NCBI GenBank assembly: GCA_029975295.1
Contig: JARKPK010000170.1
Coordinates: forward strand, 1 to 50,617
Origin: Thermoguttaceae bacterium
GTDB taxonomy: Bacteria; Planctomycetota; Planctomycetia; Pirellulales; Thermoguttaceae
Direction: 5' to 3'
DNA: 50,617 nucleotides
Numbering within the stretch: position 1 is the stretch's first letter; each line of letters begins with the position of its first letter. Below the pieces are notes generated by a model, which saw only the letters and a program-made list of their open reading frames with translations, was not told the DNA's origin and did not search any database. Made by a program: the position numbers and the translations under genes. This document shows positions 26,201 through 34,307 of this stretch, one piece after another.

Positions 26201-26881
26201 CTGGGTGCGCAGTTCTTGCAGCCGCGATGCATACTCGCGGTAGCGCCGCGCTTTGCCGGCCTGCGCGCGCAGCCCTTTAAGGCGGTTGTCCACCTCCTCG
26301 ACGATGTCGTGCAGGCGGAGCAGATTCTGGCCGACGCGGTCGAGCCGCCGCATGGCTTCCGCCTTCTTCCCGCGGAAACGGCTGATGCCCGCCGCTTCCT
26401 CGAACAGCGATCGGCGGTCGCGCGGCGACGCTTGCAGCAGGGCGTCGACCTTGCCTTGCTCGATTACGCAATAGGCCTGAGCGCCCAATCCGGTGCCCAA
26501 GATCAGGTCGCGGATGTCGCGCAGCCGGGCCGGCGCGCGATTGATCAGATATTCGCCCTCGCCGCCGCGGTACACCCGCCGCGTGATCGACACTTCGGGG
26601 GCGTCGAAGGGAATTCGCCGCGCCGCGTTGTCGAAGATCAGCGTGACTTCGGCGCTGTTCATCGGTCGGCGCGTGCCGGAGCCGTTGAAGATGACGTCGG
26701 CCATTTCCTGGCCGCGCAGGCTCTTCACGCTTTGCTCGCCGAGGACCCATTTTACGGCATCGACGATGTTCGACTTGCCCGATCCGTTCGGCCCGACGAC
26801 CACCGTGATGCCCGCGGGAAACTCGAACCGCGTGCGGTCGGCGAAGCTCTTGAATCCGACAAGTTCCAAGGCCTTGAGCAT
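23207..26881 (-). CDS. smc: Chromosome segregation protein SMC
   Basis: The product is 1224 residues, slightly longer than the usual 1150-1200. It begins [20 protein letters not shown], with the Walker A loop GPNGSGKSN at residues 30-38. Long Ala/Glu/Arg-rich coiled coils run from about 170 to 500 and 690 to 1040, around a hinge domain at about 500-690 ([37 protein letters not shown]). The C-terminal head has the ABC signature LSGGEK at 1099-1104 and Walker [10 protein letters not shown] with D1127-E1128. All key ATPase motifs are present. SMC forms a ring dimer that compacts and helps separate chromosomes with ScpA and ScpB, neither of which is in the window. The gene lies 167 nt after the FlgI-like lipoprotein gene and converges with the CsrA-receiver gene. 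Confidence 0.98.
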   Translation of the reverse strand: MLKALELVGFKSFADRTRFEFPAGITVVVGPNGSGKSNIVDAVKWVLGEQSVKSLRGQEMADVIFNGSGTRRPMNSAEVTLIFDNAARRIPFDAPEVSITRRVYRGGEGEYLINRAPARLRDIRDLILGTGLGAQAYCVIEQGKVDALLQASPRDRRSLFEEAAGISRFRGKKAEAMRRLDRVGQNLLRLHDIVEEVDNRLKGLRAQAGKARRYREYASRLQELRTQVAQLDYRRLTAQISVRREAIAELHRQHAEWAAALSGIESRMAETDAASAAAEEATHRLEAEAADCRARIAALETAIEHDRSLLDELEQETSRANKQLLAVSMRAGDLKQQMREAVESLQRAEEEHQRIALRMGEAERRLTEAIAASDRLKNEHLQRREAVNVQAKKVSGLETRAAALRAKRQSAEAACKAAADRRAECASLAAAMDEEHRRIQRESARLAAEDAAAQTDLSAAQTARDDLQARCSALQAGCAEQQRRAVAVRERIGLLEELERRQEGVGAGVKWVLSAARRPDAGPWSSVVGMLADVLRVSVDMAPLIEAALGPATQYLVVAGGDELREHLRRQTPSLGGRVGLIWLGSRGAQPPTGADVGDSIAARCEEHPAVIGRADRFVETDPQFEPLLPRLLGKTFFVRAPADAIDLAEQAPGLTFIAPNGAMASADGVLQLGPPQGSIGLISRKSELRSLAAELARLDQTIAAAGEELERMEAETAAARRAVDEAADRRRRAAESLAELRAQLSASESRRREHAARIASLDEQLRLAEDDSTKASAELTRCEEELAAARAELSAFEQSYAAAQRQSEQAEEVRRLCDRAAAEIRIELAKSDERLGNLHARLAQFEEHDRERQRALSDSRQQLVQTARRAEAVRWNILHAESQLAELYLLRESAAAEVGRYERQRDELRQQRAAEAAEAQRLRAKCRKIDERVHAEQLAEGELRTQRTALVDRLREEYGIELAEDGADAAESVARDAAQEEIDDLRRKINSLGNVNLESLDELDELESRCRALSEQYDDLVKAKAALEKIIQRINVDSRRLLSETLETVRGHFQGLFRDLFGGGQADIVLEEGVDILDSGIEIVARPPGKEPRSISLLSGGEKTLTCVALLLAIFRSRPSPFCVLDEVDAALDEANIDRFTKVLKDFLAWTQFIIVTHSKKTMTAADTLYGVTMQESGVSRQVSVRFEDVRENGEIIVRDDPRERSPDRGRRTHDPSAENRAA

Positions 26882-27048
26882 ACCCGCACCTTGCCGTCGC
26901 CCCGTGCATCATCGTCGGGCTTGTGCCGGGCGGCTCAACAGCGCCGGCCGGACCAAGCAGGTTCGCTTCCGCCCTCCTTCCCGCCGGAGCCGCCTTCGGC
27001 GGAAACCGGACGGGCCGGCGATGAGTCGTTCGGTCCTCCCGGAGGCGA

Positions 27049-28836
27049 TCACTCCTCGCTGCTGGTTACGCGCGACCACCAGTCGCGGATGGGCCGCCGT
27101 TTCGCCGGCTGTTCGTCGGCCGGCTCCGAGTCGGTGTCGGAGCGATCGGTTTCGCGCGGCGCTCGTTTGCTGAACAGCTCGCCGGCCGGGGTCGAGGGGG
27201 CTTTGGCCGATGCGCCTTCAGAACCGCCGCCCGGGCCGCCTTCGTCGCGGCGATAGGTTCGGCCCGCCTCCGGCAAGGCGTCCACCTCCAAACGCGAGGG
27301 CAGTGCGCCGCACAGCTTGGCCTCTTGCAGGGCTTGGACGACGTCGGGGTAGCGCCCGCCAAGCTCGACCACCGCGCGAATGACTTCGTCGAGTTTCGTC
27401 GATACCACCCGTTTCTGTTCGGGCTCGTTGACGGCGAACCGGGCGACGGAGATTTCCTCGGGGCCCACGCTGGTGATCATGATCTGATTGCCGGCGTTGA
27501 CGGCCAACGGCGTGACCAGCCGTTGATCGCGGCCGAACAACACCAGCTCCGCCCGCCGGCTGTGCGTGACATGCACCAACGGCGGGCCGAGCGAATCGAC
27601 CACGCAATACGCGAAATGCCCGCCGAGGTTTTCGCCTTTCACCAGCGGGTCTTCACGGTTCATCGCCCACAAGGCGCGGAAGGCGCCATAGCGGGTTTCG
27701 GTGCTGGGCAGATCGAGCATTTCGCGGAGCTGCTCGTAGGCGGTGTAGTCGTCCATGGCGCTTAACGCCGTCAGCGCGAACACGCGGAAAGCCGGTTCGG
27801 TGCGGGCCAGTTGCCCCAACGGCTCGGCCGCCTCGCGACGATCGAGGTAGGCCAAGGCCTCGGCCGCGTAGAAGCGGACCTCGCGATGATTCGAGGCGAG
27901 TCCCTTGAGCAGGACTTCGGCCCCTTGCGGGCCGATCGCTTCGAGCTGCAAAGCGGCCTGAGCGGCGGTTTCCGGTTCGAGCAGCTCGCGCGAAAGCCGC
28001 TCGACGCGCTGCATCCGCTGCGCGTCGGTTTCGCTGATGGCCACGGCACGGCACACCTGCACGTAGCGGGCGATATTGTCTTTGTAGCGCGGGTGAACGG
28101 CCAGGACGATGAATTTGTCGTTGCGCGCCTTGGCCACGCCGGTTTGCGTTCCGCGATCGAACATGTGGAATCGCTTGTTGATCGCGGCGGCGATGCGCGC
28201 GGCGTTGAACACGTCTTGATATCCCTCGCGGAGCACGAGGCCCAAGTCTCGCGACTTTTGGCACACGCCGCCCCCGAGTACTCGGCCGCGGCAAAGCATC
28301 ACTTGGTCTTTCTTGCTCTCGGCGGCCGGATCGATCATCACAGCGCCTTGCGCCAGGGCCAGCAAGCTGCCGTGGCGATACACCCCGCCGAGCAATTGCA
28401 TTTCGCTCAGACGGGTTTCCATCAACCATCCGCCGCGGAGGCTGGTCGTGTCGCTTCGTCCCGGCACGCGCACCTCGATGTCGAAGCGGTCGCCCTTTTG
28501 AATGCCCGGCCGCAGCCAGCCTTGCACCTTCACCAGCGAGCAGTTGCGCGACGCAAGCAGCGTTTGCGGGTTGACCACGCCGCGCGCCTGCATGTCGTCG
28601 ATCAGCGACTGGCGCTCGGGCGACGGGCCCGGATCGCTGCCAGTGCCGTTCAAACCGGTGACCAAGCCGACGGCCTCAACGCGAATCGGGTGCGTGCCGA
28701 AGGCCACGGCCCGATCGCCGACCAAAGGAATCGCCGGACTGTCGGGTTCTTCCGGGCTTTGCGAGCGGATGGCAAGCGAGCTGCAACCGGCCAAGATCAT
28801 TGCGCCGCAGAGCAATACGATGACGCGCGATTTCAT
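27049..28836 (-). CDS. FlgI-like (flagellar P-ring family) lipoprotein with HEAT-like repeats
   Basis: The product is 595 residues. From ATG 28836 it has a lipoprotein signal, MKSRVIVLLCGAMILAGC, with lipobox LAGC and Cys18. Residues about 45-165 match the N-terminal region of the flagellar P-ring protein FlgI (VGLVTGLNGTGSDPG, WLRPGIQKGDRFDIEV, SLRGGWLMETRL, LALAQGAV) and continue with FlgI-like blocks to about 270. Residues about 275-380 look like HEAT-type helical repeats (AAQAALQLEAIGPQGAEVLLKG, EVRFYAAEALAYLDRREA). The last 60 residues are charged and disordered-looking. Typical FlgI is about 365 residues, not lipidated, and has no HEAT part. It may form a ring-like envelope structure not tied to a flagellum, since no other flagellar gene is present here. 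It is upstream of smc on the same strand. Confidence 0.8.
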   Translation of the reverse strand: MKSRVIVLLCGAMILAGCSSLAIRSQSPEEPDSPAIPLVGDRAVAFGTHPIRVEAVGLVTGLNGTGSDPGPSPERQSLIDDMQARGVVNPQTLLASRNCSLVKVQGWLRPGIQKGDRFDIEVRVPGRSDTTSLRGGWLMETRLSEMQLLGGVYRHGSLLALAQGAVMIDPAAESKKDQVMLCRGRVLGGGVCQKSRDLGLVLREGYQDVFNAARIAAAINKRFHMFDRGTQTGVAKARNDKFIVLAVHPRYKDNIARYVQVCRAVAISETDAQRMQRVERLSRELLEPETAAQAALQLEAIGPQGAEVLLKGLASNHREVRFYAAEALAYLDRREAAEPLGQLARTEPAFRVFALTALSAMDDYTAYEQLREMLDLPSTETRYGAFRALWAMNREDPLVKGENLGGHFAYCVVDSLGPPLVHVTHSRRAELVLFGRDQRLVTPLAVNAGNQIMITSVGPEEISVARFAVNEPEQKRVVSTKLDEVIRAVVELGGRYPDVVQALQEAKLCGALPSRLEVDALPEAGRTYRRDEGGPGGGSEGASAKAPSTPAGELFSKRAPRETDRSDTDSEPADEQPAKRRPIRDWWSRVTSSEE

Positions 28837-29792
28837 GCTTCCCTGCACTCCTCGACGCAAAATCGACAGCCGCTGGGCGGAAGGCTGTCGGCGTGACTAA
28901 ACGTATCGTTCGAGAACGGAGAGCGGCTCGGTCGCGCTGCACGCGCCCTTCGGCCGTTTCGCTTTGCTCGCGACCGCTTGGCCTGCGAACGCAGAACCGT
29001 TGAGTTGCCTCGGATTCCGGCCGCCGTCCCTGGCCGACCAAAGAGGCCGAGCAACTCTGCGCCGCAGCGACTGATCGCGTGTACACAATCGCCGCGCGCG
29101 GCGCAAAACTACCGCCTTGCGGGGCGGACGATACCCGCAGGGCGGTCCAGCGTCAAGATCAAGCGCCGTGCGAAAAGGCGGAGATCTGGAGGATCGGGTG
29201 GCTGCCGACCGCTCGGTCTTTGGGTTCCATCCGCCTTGGGGGGAACGCCTGTGCGGTTGCCCACTTTCGGCGGACTTGGCAAAGCGTTGCTTTCAGCCTG
29301 CGGCTGGGTGGTTCGGCCGTATTTCCTGCAATTCCCGGATTGCCGGATGCGACACTGTGCCGGGAAAGTTGTGCCCATCCTTCCGTGGCGGGCACTGCGG
29401 CTTGGGCTGGCGCGGAAATAGCGAAGTAATAACTGCGTAAAGCAGGGTGTTTGCGCGCGTGATCTGGCTTGCACAAAACGGGCGGAAATGGTATTCCAGC
29501 ATGATCCTAGCGGTTCGCCGAACGGCAAACGTCGGCGGCCGCGGTTCGCTGGTCGGAGCGCGCTTTCGGTACGGCTGGGCGAGGCCAATTTGCGAACCCA
29601 GCCGGTCGGTTTCGACTGGGCCGATCTCCGGATGCGATTGCGGCGGATAGAGAATCGCCGTGGCGGTGGAGCGTGGCTGTCGGCCGGTTGGTGCGGCAAC
29701 GGCAGCCGGATGGTCGGTGGAGCAGACGGTTTTCGGCACGCAGCCCGGGGCGGTTCGGGTGCGTACATACGATCACTCACGAGGCACAGGAA
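28837..29792. other. 956-bp intergenic region, no gene recognised
   Basis: This lies between the divergent FlgI-like (-) and E1 (+) genes. Frames exist on both strands, including a long minus-strand frame that continues through the E1 gene as an antisense shadow, but none has a Shine-Dalgarno, domain pattern or plausible composition. I see a small hairpin CTGC-GTAAA-GCAG near 29433-29445 and no clear promoter pair. It may contain leader RNA or an unrecognised element. Confidence 0.4.
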
Positions 29793-31982
29793 GTGTCGAA
29801 GCCTTTGGAACAATCGACGGCAATGGGACGGGCGACGGTCGCTCGGATGTCGAACGCCATGCCCGCACTGCCCGCGAGCGAGGCGGCGGTTGCCGCACCG
29901 GGCTGCGTTGGACCGCGCACCGATGCGGGCGAGGTTGCGGTTGAGCCGGCGGCCTCGGGCGGCCGCAGCCTGCGATTCGACGCGTCCGAGCCTGCTGCGG
30001 GCCTTTGGCCTCGTTTTCCGCAACGGCTGGGGCGCGAGGCGTTTTACGCGGCGGCTTATCCGTTGATCTATCGGTCGCGGCGGCTGGAAGAGCGACTGAT
30101 TGAGCTGTTCCGCAAAGGGTATGTCAAGGGCACGGTAACGATCAGCATCGGCAACGAGGGCACGGCCGTGCCGATGGCCATGCCGATTCGCCCCGGCCGC
30201 GACGTCGTTTCGCTGCTGCATCGCGACTTCGGCGGTCATTTGGCCCAAGGGGCTTCGCCCCATCAATTGCTTTGCCAGTACTTGGCCAACGCCGAAAGCC
30301 CGACGCACGCCACTGAGGGAAACGTGCATCACGGCGATGCCTCGCGGCGCCGCTTCCCGATGATTAGTCATTTGGGCAAGATGCTCAGCTTGGTGGTGGG
30401 CGGCGTTTGGGCGGCGCGCAAGGCGGGCGAAGACGCCCTGGGGCTGGCCGCCATCGGCGACGGAGGAACGAGCACCGGCGAGTTCCACGAATCGTTGAAT
30501 ATCGCCTCGGTGCGCCGAGTTCCCGTGCTTTTCCTGATTGAGAACAACCACTACGCTTTTTCCACGCCCACGAGCTTGCAATACCGATGCCGGCGGTTGT
30601 CCGACCGCGCTGTTGGCTACGGCATTGAGGGCTGCACGGTGGACGGCACCGACGCCTGGGCCGTTTATTCCGCCGTGTGCGACTCGCTGGAGGCGATGGC
30701 TGAGCAATCGCTGCCCCGAATCATCGAGTGCGTCAGCCTCCGGCTGCACGGGCATGCCGTGTACGACAAGGCGGAGTACGTTTCTGAGGAACAGCTTGCC
30801 CAGTGGCGGCAGCGCGATCCGTTGCCGGCGGCCCGGCGGCGATTGCTCGATTGGAGCGGTTGGTCGGACGCAGGGGCCGGCGCGCTTGAGCAACAGATCG
30901 ACGCGGAATTGGAAGACGCCGTGGCCCGCGCGCTGCGCGTGGCGCGGCCCGACCCCGCTTCGCGGGTGTGGACGGCCGTGGCGCCCAGCGCTCCGCCGCG
31001 GCTCAAACCAGTGCAATGGCCGCGGGTGAAGAACGGCGATGCCGTGCGGCTGGCGCTGGAGACCCTGCTTGCCGACGAACCGGCGGCCTTTGTGATGGGC
31101 CTCGATGTCGGGCCGTACGGATCGGCCTTCAAGACATGTAAAGGACTGATCGATCGATTCGGTCCGGATCGCGTGCTCGACATGCCGTTGTGCGAATCGG
31201 GCTTGGTCGGATTTGCTCTGGGGGCTTCGCAGACGGGCGGACGACCGATCCTCGAGTTCCAGTTTGCCGATTTTTCAACCGAGGCGGCTACCCAATTGGG
31301 GCTCAATGCCGGAACGTGGTATTTCCGCGCGGGCCGGCCGGCGCCGCTCGTGATCCGCTTGCCCTGCGGGGGCGGCTTGACGATGGGCGCGTTTCATTCG
31401 GGCGAGTTCGAGGGCCTTTGGTCGCGCTTTCCCGGGCTGAAGCTGCTTTACCCGGCGACGGCGCAAGAGACGTACGAAGCGATTCTGGCCGCCTTCTATG
31501 ATCCGAACCCCTGCTTGGTTTTCGAGCACAAGCTGCTCTATTGGAGCAAGGCCGGTCCGATCGATTTCGACGGCGACCTGAGCCGCGCGTGGCGCGCGCG
31601 GGTGCATCGGCCCGGTGCCGACTTGACAGTCGTGGCCTTCGGTGCGATGGTGCACGAATCGCTGGCCGCGGCCGCCAAGGTCGATTGCTCGATGGAGATT
31701 ATCAATCCCCTGTCGCTCCAGCCGTTAGACGAAGAGGCGTTGGTTGCGTCGGTCGGCAAGACGGGCCGCCTTCTGGTGGTTCAGGAATGCGGCGAGTGGC
31801 ATGGCCTGGGCGACCGGATCATCGCCCTGATCGCCCGGCGGGGCATTCCTTTGAAGAGCCCCCCGCGATTGCTGGCGGCGCCGAACGTTCCGGTGCCGTT
31901 CGCGGCGGAGTTGGAAGCATTCTGCCGGCCCGATGCGGAGAAGATCGCAACCGCCGCGGCCGAATTGTGCAAGGAATCTTGA
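29793..31982 (+). CDS. Fused E1 alpha-beta thiamine-diphosphate 2-oxo acid dehydrogenase
   Basis: From GTG 29793 (GAGG eight bases upstream) the product is 729 residues; ATG at 29823 or 29847 is an alternative, and the N-terminal 70 residues look unstructured. The first half is an E1-alpha domain with YRSRRLEERLIELFRKGYVKG, HRDFGGHLAQG and the TPP-binding motif GDG at 222-224 to NN at 251-252. From about residue 410 it is an E1-beta domain (FVMGLDVGPYGSAFKTCKGL, VLDMPLCESGLVGFALGAS, PLVIRLPCGGG), so both subunits of a pyruvate/acetoin/branched-chain-type E1 are in one chain. It decarboxylates a 2-oxo acid and should acylate a lipoyl domain. The stop overlaps the ATG of the lipoyl-KAS III gene by one base, which points to translational coupling and a shared pathway. 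No E2 acyltransferase or E3 gene is present. Confidence 0.9.
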   Translation: MSKPLEQSTAMGRATVARMSNAMPALPASEAAVAAPGCVGPRTDAGEVAVEPAASGGRSLRFDASEPAAGLWPRFPQRLGREAFYAAAYPLIYRSRRLEERLIELFRKGYVKGTVTISIGNEGTAVPMAMPIRPGRDVVSLLHRDFGGHLAQGASPHQLLCQYLANAESPTHATEGNVHHGDASRRRFPMISHLGKMLSLVVGGVWAARKAGEDALGLAAIGDGGTSTGEFHESLNIASVRRVPVLFLIENNHYAFSTPTSLQYRCRRLSDRAVGYGIEGCTVDGTDAWAVYSAVCDSLEAMAEQSLPRIIECVSLRLHGHAVYDKAEYVSEEQLAQWRQRDPLPAARRRLLDWSGWSDAGAGALEQQIDAELEDAVARALRVARPDPASRVWTAVAPSAPPRLKPVQWPRVKNGDAVRLALETLLADEPAAFVMGLDVGPYGSAFKTCKGLIDRFGPDRVLDMPLCESGLVGFALGASQTGGRPILEFQFADFSTEAATQLGLNAGTWYFRAGRPAPLVIRLPCGGGLTMGAFHSGEFEGLWSRFPGLKLLYPATAQETYEAILAAFYDPNPCLVFEHKLLYWSKAGPIDFDGDLSRAWRARVHRPGADLTVVAFGAMVHESLAAAAKVDCSMEIINPLSLQPLDEEALVASVGKTGRLLVVQECGEWHGLGDRIIALIARRGIPLKSPPRLLAAPNVPVPFAAELEAFCRPDAEKIATAAAELCKES

Positions 31983-33310
31983 TGGACGCTGGTGTTTTTC
32001 GGCTTTCGCTCTATCTGCCGGCTCAGGGGGCTTCCGAAACGGAAGCAACGATCATCGAGTGGCATGTGGCCGAAGGCGACCGCTTCGAACAGGGGCAGTC
32101 GTTGGCGCAGGTCGATAGCGCCAAGTCGGTCTTCGAGTTCGAGGCGCCGTGCCGCGGGCGGGTGATTCGTCGGTTGTTCATCGAAGGCGAGGCGGTGCCG
32201 ATGAGCAAGCCGGTGCTGGAAATCGAAACGGACGATCCCGCCATGCGCGATTGGATTCCGCCCGCCCCTGCCGCCCTGCCCGAGGCCGGCCCGGCGGTTC
32301 AACGGCCGGCGGCGGAATTTCTGCCGATGCCCCGGACGGCGCAAACGGTGAGTTTGTTGGCTGTCGGCGGGTATCTGCCGCGGCGGGTGGTGACCAACGA
32401 GGAGCTGGTCGAACATCTGCCGCACATCTCGGCGGATTACGTCGAGCAAGTGACCGGAATTCGCGAGCGGCGTTGGGCGTTGCCGGGAGAAAGGCCCTCC
32501 GATATGGCCTACGCGGCGGCGCTCGAGGCGATTCGCAAGTCGGGACTGGCCACCAAGCAGATCGACGCCATTATTCTGGCCACCACCACGCCCGACGTGG
32601 CCATGCCGGCTACGGCCGCATTTCTGCAAGATCGCCTGAATTTGCCCACCATTCCCGCGTTCGATCTCAATGCGGCTTGCTCGGGATGGCTCTTCGCCGT
32701 CGAGATGGCCCGCGGCATGATCCTCTCCGGCGCGGCACGACATGTGCTCACCGTCGGAGTCGACATGCAGTCGTATCTGCTCGACAAGACGGACGAAAGC
32801 GCGTTCTTCATCTTCGGCGATGGGGCCGGGGCGGCCATCGTGGCCGCGCATGAGGGCTCGGGCGCGAAGATCGTCCGCACGGTGCTGGGCGGCGACAGCC
32901 GCGGCCTGCATTTGGCCCGCCGCAACACGCCCGGCTTCTGGCCGGTCAATGCCGTGGGCGAGATCGATCCGTGGATCCGGCTCGATGGTCCGGCTCTGTT
33001 TCGCGGGGCCGTAGAGAACTTCGCCTCGTTGGTGCGCGAGTCGCTGGTCCGCAGCGGCTGGGCTCCCGACGAAGTCCGCTGGGTCATTCCCCACCAGGCC
33101 AACGGGCGGATTCTTCGCGCGGCCGCCAAGCGCAGCGGAGTGCCGTTCGAACGGTTCTTCTTGAACATGGATCACGTGGGCAACACCTCTAGTGCAAGCA
33201 TTCCCTTGGCCATCGTCGAGCTCGAACCGCGACTTCAGCCCGGCGACCGCTTGCTGCTTTGCTCGGTGGGCGCGGGCTTGACCACGGCCGCCGTATGCTT
33301 AGAGTGGTAG
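31982..33310 (+). CDS. Lipoyl domain fused to 3-oxoacyl-ACP synthase III (KAS III, FabH-like)
   Basis: The product is 442 residues, starting at the ATG that overlaps the E1 stop (TGATG), with AAGGA just upstream. Residues about 5-85 form a biotinyl/lipoyl-type domain (ASETEATIIEWHVAEGD, then QVDSAKSVFEFEAP, RGRVIRRLFIEGEAV). Lys48 sits where the lipoyl lysine is found, though the usual Asp just before it is Ala47. A Pro/Ala-rich linker (about 90-120) leads to a full KAS III: catalytic Cys233 in NAACSGW, His371 in IPHQANGRI and Asn401 in HVGNTSS, the standard triad. Standard FabH is about 320 residues and has no lipoyl domain. There is no E2 acyltransferase motif. The likely role is accepting an acyl group made by the adjacent E1 on its own lipoyl arm and condensing it with malonyl-ACP; this is inference. 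Confidence 0.9.
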   Translation: MDAGVFRLSLYLPAQGASETEATIIEWHVAEGDRFEQGQSLAQVDSAKSVFEFEAPCRGRVIRRLFIEGEAVPMSKPVLEIETDDPAMRDWIPPAPAALPEAGPAVQRPAAEFLPMPRTAQTVSLLAVGGYLPRRVVTNEELVEHLPHISADYVEQVTGIRERRWALPGERPSDMAYAAALEAIRKSGLATKQIDAIILATTTPDVAMPATAAFLQDRLNLPTIPAFDLNAACSGWLFAVEMARGMILSGAARHVLTVGVDMQSYLLDKTDESAFFIFGDGAGAAIVAAHEGSGAKIVRTVLGGDSRGLHLARRNTPGFWPVNAVGEIDPWIRLDGPALFRGAVENFASLVRESLVRSGWAPDEVRWVIPHQANGRILRAAAKRSGVPFERFFLNMDHVGNTSSASIPLAIVELEPRLQPGDRLLLCSVGAGLTTAAVCLEW

Positions 33311-33529
33311 CCGGCGGGCGGGCAACAGACGTTCGCAGACGCCGCTCGGGCTGCCCGGCGCCGGCCGCGGCCCGTCGTGGGCAATGTCTGCGGGAACGCC
33401 GAGCCTGATGCCGATGCCGGCCTGAATCAGCCGCTTGCCGCGTTTTTTCCCGCGGCAGAGCGCGGCGGTTTTCGCAACAGAACACGCGATTTCAATCTTC
33501 CGGCTGCATGATGCGATGGATGGTTTGCC

Positions 33530-34087
33530 ATGCCGATCTACGAGTTCTACTGTCGTGATTGCCATCGGATTTACAACTTTCTTGCTCGGCGATTGAATGT
33601 CGAGGCGGCGCCGGCCTGCCCGCGCTGCGGGCGCCCGCAGTTGGAAAAGCGATTGTCGCGATTCGCCATCGGCCGGCGGCGCGAGACGGCGACCGAAGAT
33701 TCGGCCGGAGCGTCGGGCGGCGACGATGCCGCCATCGAGTCGCTGCTCGGCGAGTTGGAACAGCAAGCGGAACACCTTGACGAAAACGATCCGCGGCAAA
33801 TGGGCCGGCTGATGCGGCAGTTGTGCGAGAAGACGGGCATGCCGATCGACGGTCCGATGGCCGAGGCCCTCCGCCGGCTTGAGGCGGGAGAAGACCCCGA
33901 CCGCATCGAAGAACAGATGGGCGACCTTCTCGACGCGCTGCCCGACGACGCCGCGCCTTGCGAAGAACCCGAACCCGAATTGCCCGGCAGGTCGGCCCGC
34001 ACCGCCGGGCGAAAGGGCTCGACGCGCGACTGGGTGCGCCGCCTGAAACCACCGGAAACGGACGACGGCCTGTACGATTTGGTTTGA
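33530..34087 (+). CDS. FmdB-type zinc ribbon protein
   Basis: The product is 185 residues. The N-terminus is the FmdB / putative regulatory protein zinc ribbon: MPIYEFYCRDCHRIYNF, with metal cysteines C8 and C11, then C30 and C33 (CPRCG). The remainder is acidic and helical (ESLLGELEQQAEHLDENDP, EAGEDPDRIEEQMGDLLDAL) and ends in a charged tail. Simple FmdB proteins are usually 60-110 residues, so this one is extended. Function of the family is poorly known; a regulatory or metal-linked role is often suggested. It lies 219 nt after the lipoyl-KAS III gene on the same strand, and a functional link is uncertain. Confidence 0.85.
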   Translation: MPIYEFYCRDCHRIYNFLARRLNVEAAPACPRCGRPQLEKRLSRFAIGRRRETATEDSAGASGGDDAAIESLLGELEQQAEHLDENDPRQMGRLMRQLCEKTGMPIDGPMAEALRRLEAGEDPDRIEEQMGDLLDALPDDAAPCEEPEPELPGRSARTAGRKGSTRDWVRRLKPPETDDGLYDLV

Positions 34088-34119
34088 TCGCTCGGCCGCG
34101 GTCTTTGGTTTGGGCTGAT

Positions 34120-34148
34120 TTGTCAACCGTCGGGGCCGCCGCTATGCT
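34120..34148 (+). promoter_or_regulatory. Candidate promoter for the DUF4838 gene
   Basis: TTGTCA (34120-34125), 17 nt, TATGCT (34143-34148): five of six and four of six consensus bases at ideal spacing. It would give a leader of about 150 nt to ATG 34308. Confidence 0.5.
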
Positions 34149-34307
34149 GATAACGTCCGCTGGGCCGATGGTCGTGCCCTTCGGCCTGTTCGGCGGTCTT
34201 CTTACGCGGCGTTGCGAGGGCGGAAACCCGATTCCCAGGACGGATTCCGCGGGCTTGCGGAAGACATCCCCCGCATCAACATCATTCCCAGAACGAAAGG
34301 CGATGCC

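Noticed and set aside
29109-31016. Minus-strand frame of 635 codons opposite the E1 gene
   Set aside because: Low-quality composition and overlaps a clear E1 alpha-beta coding sequence on the plus strand.
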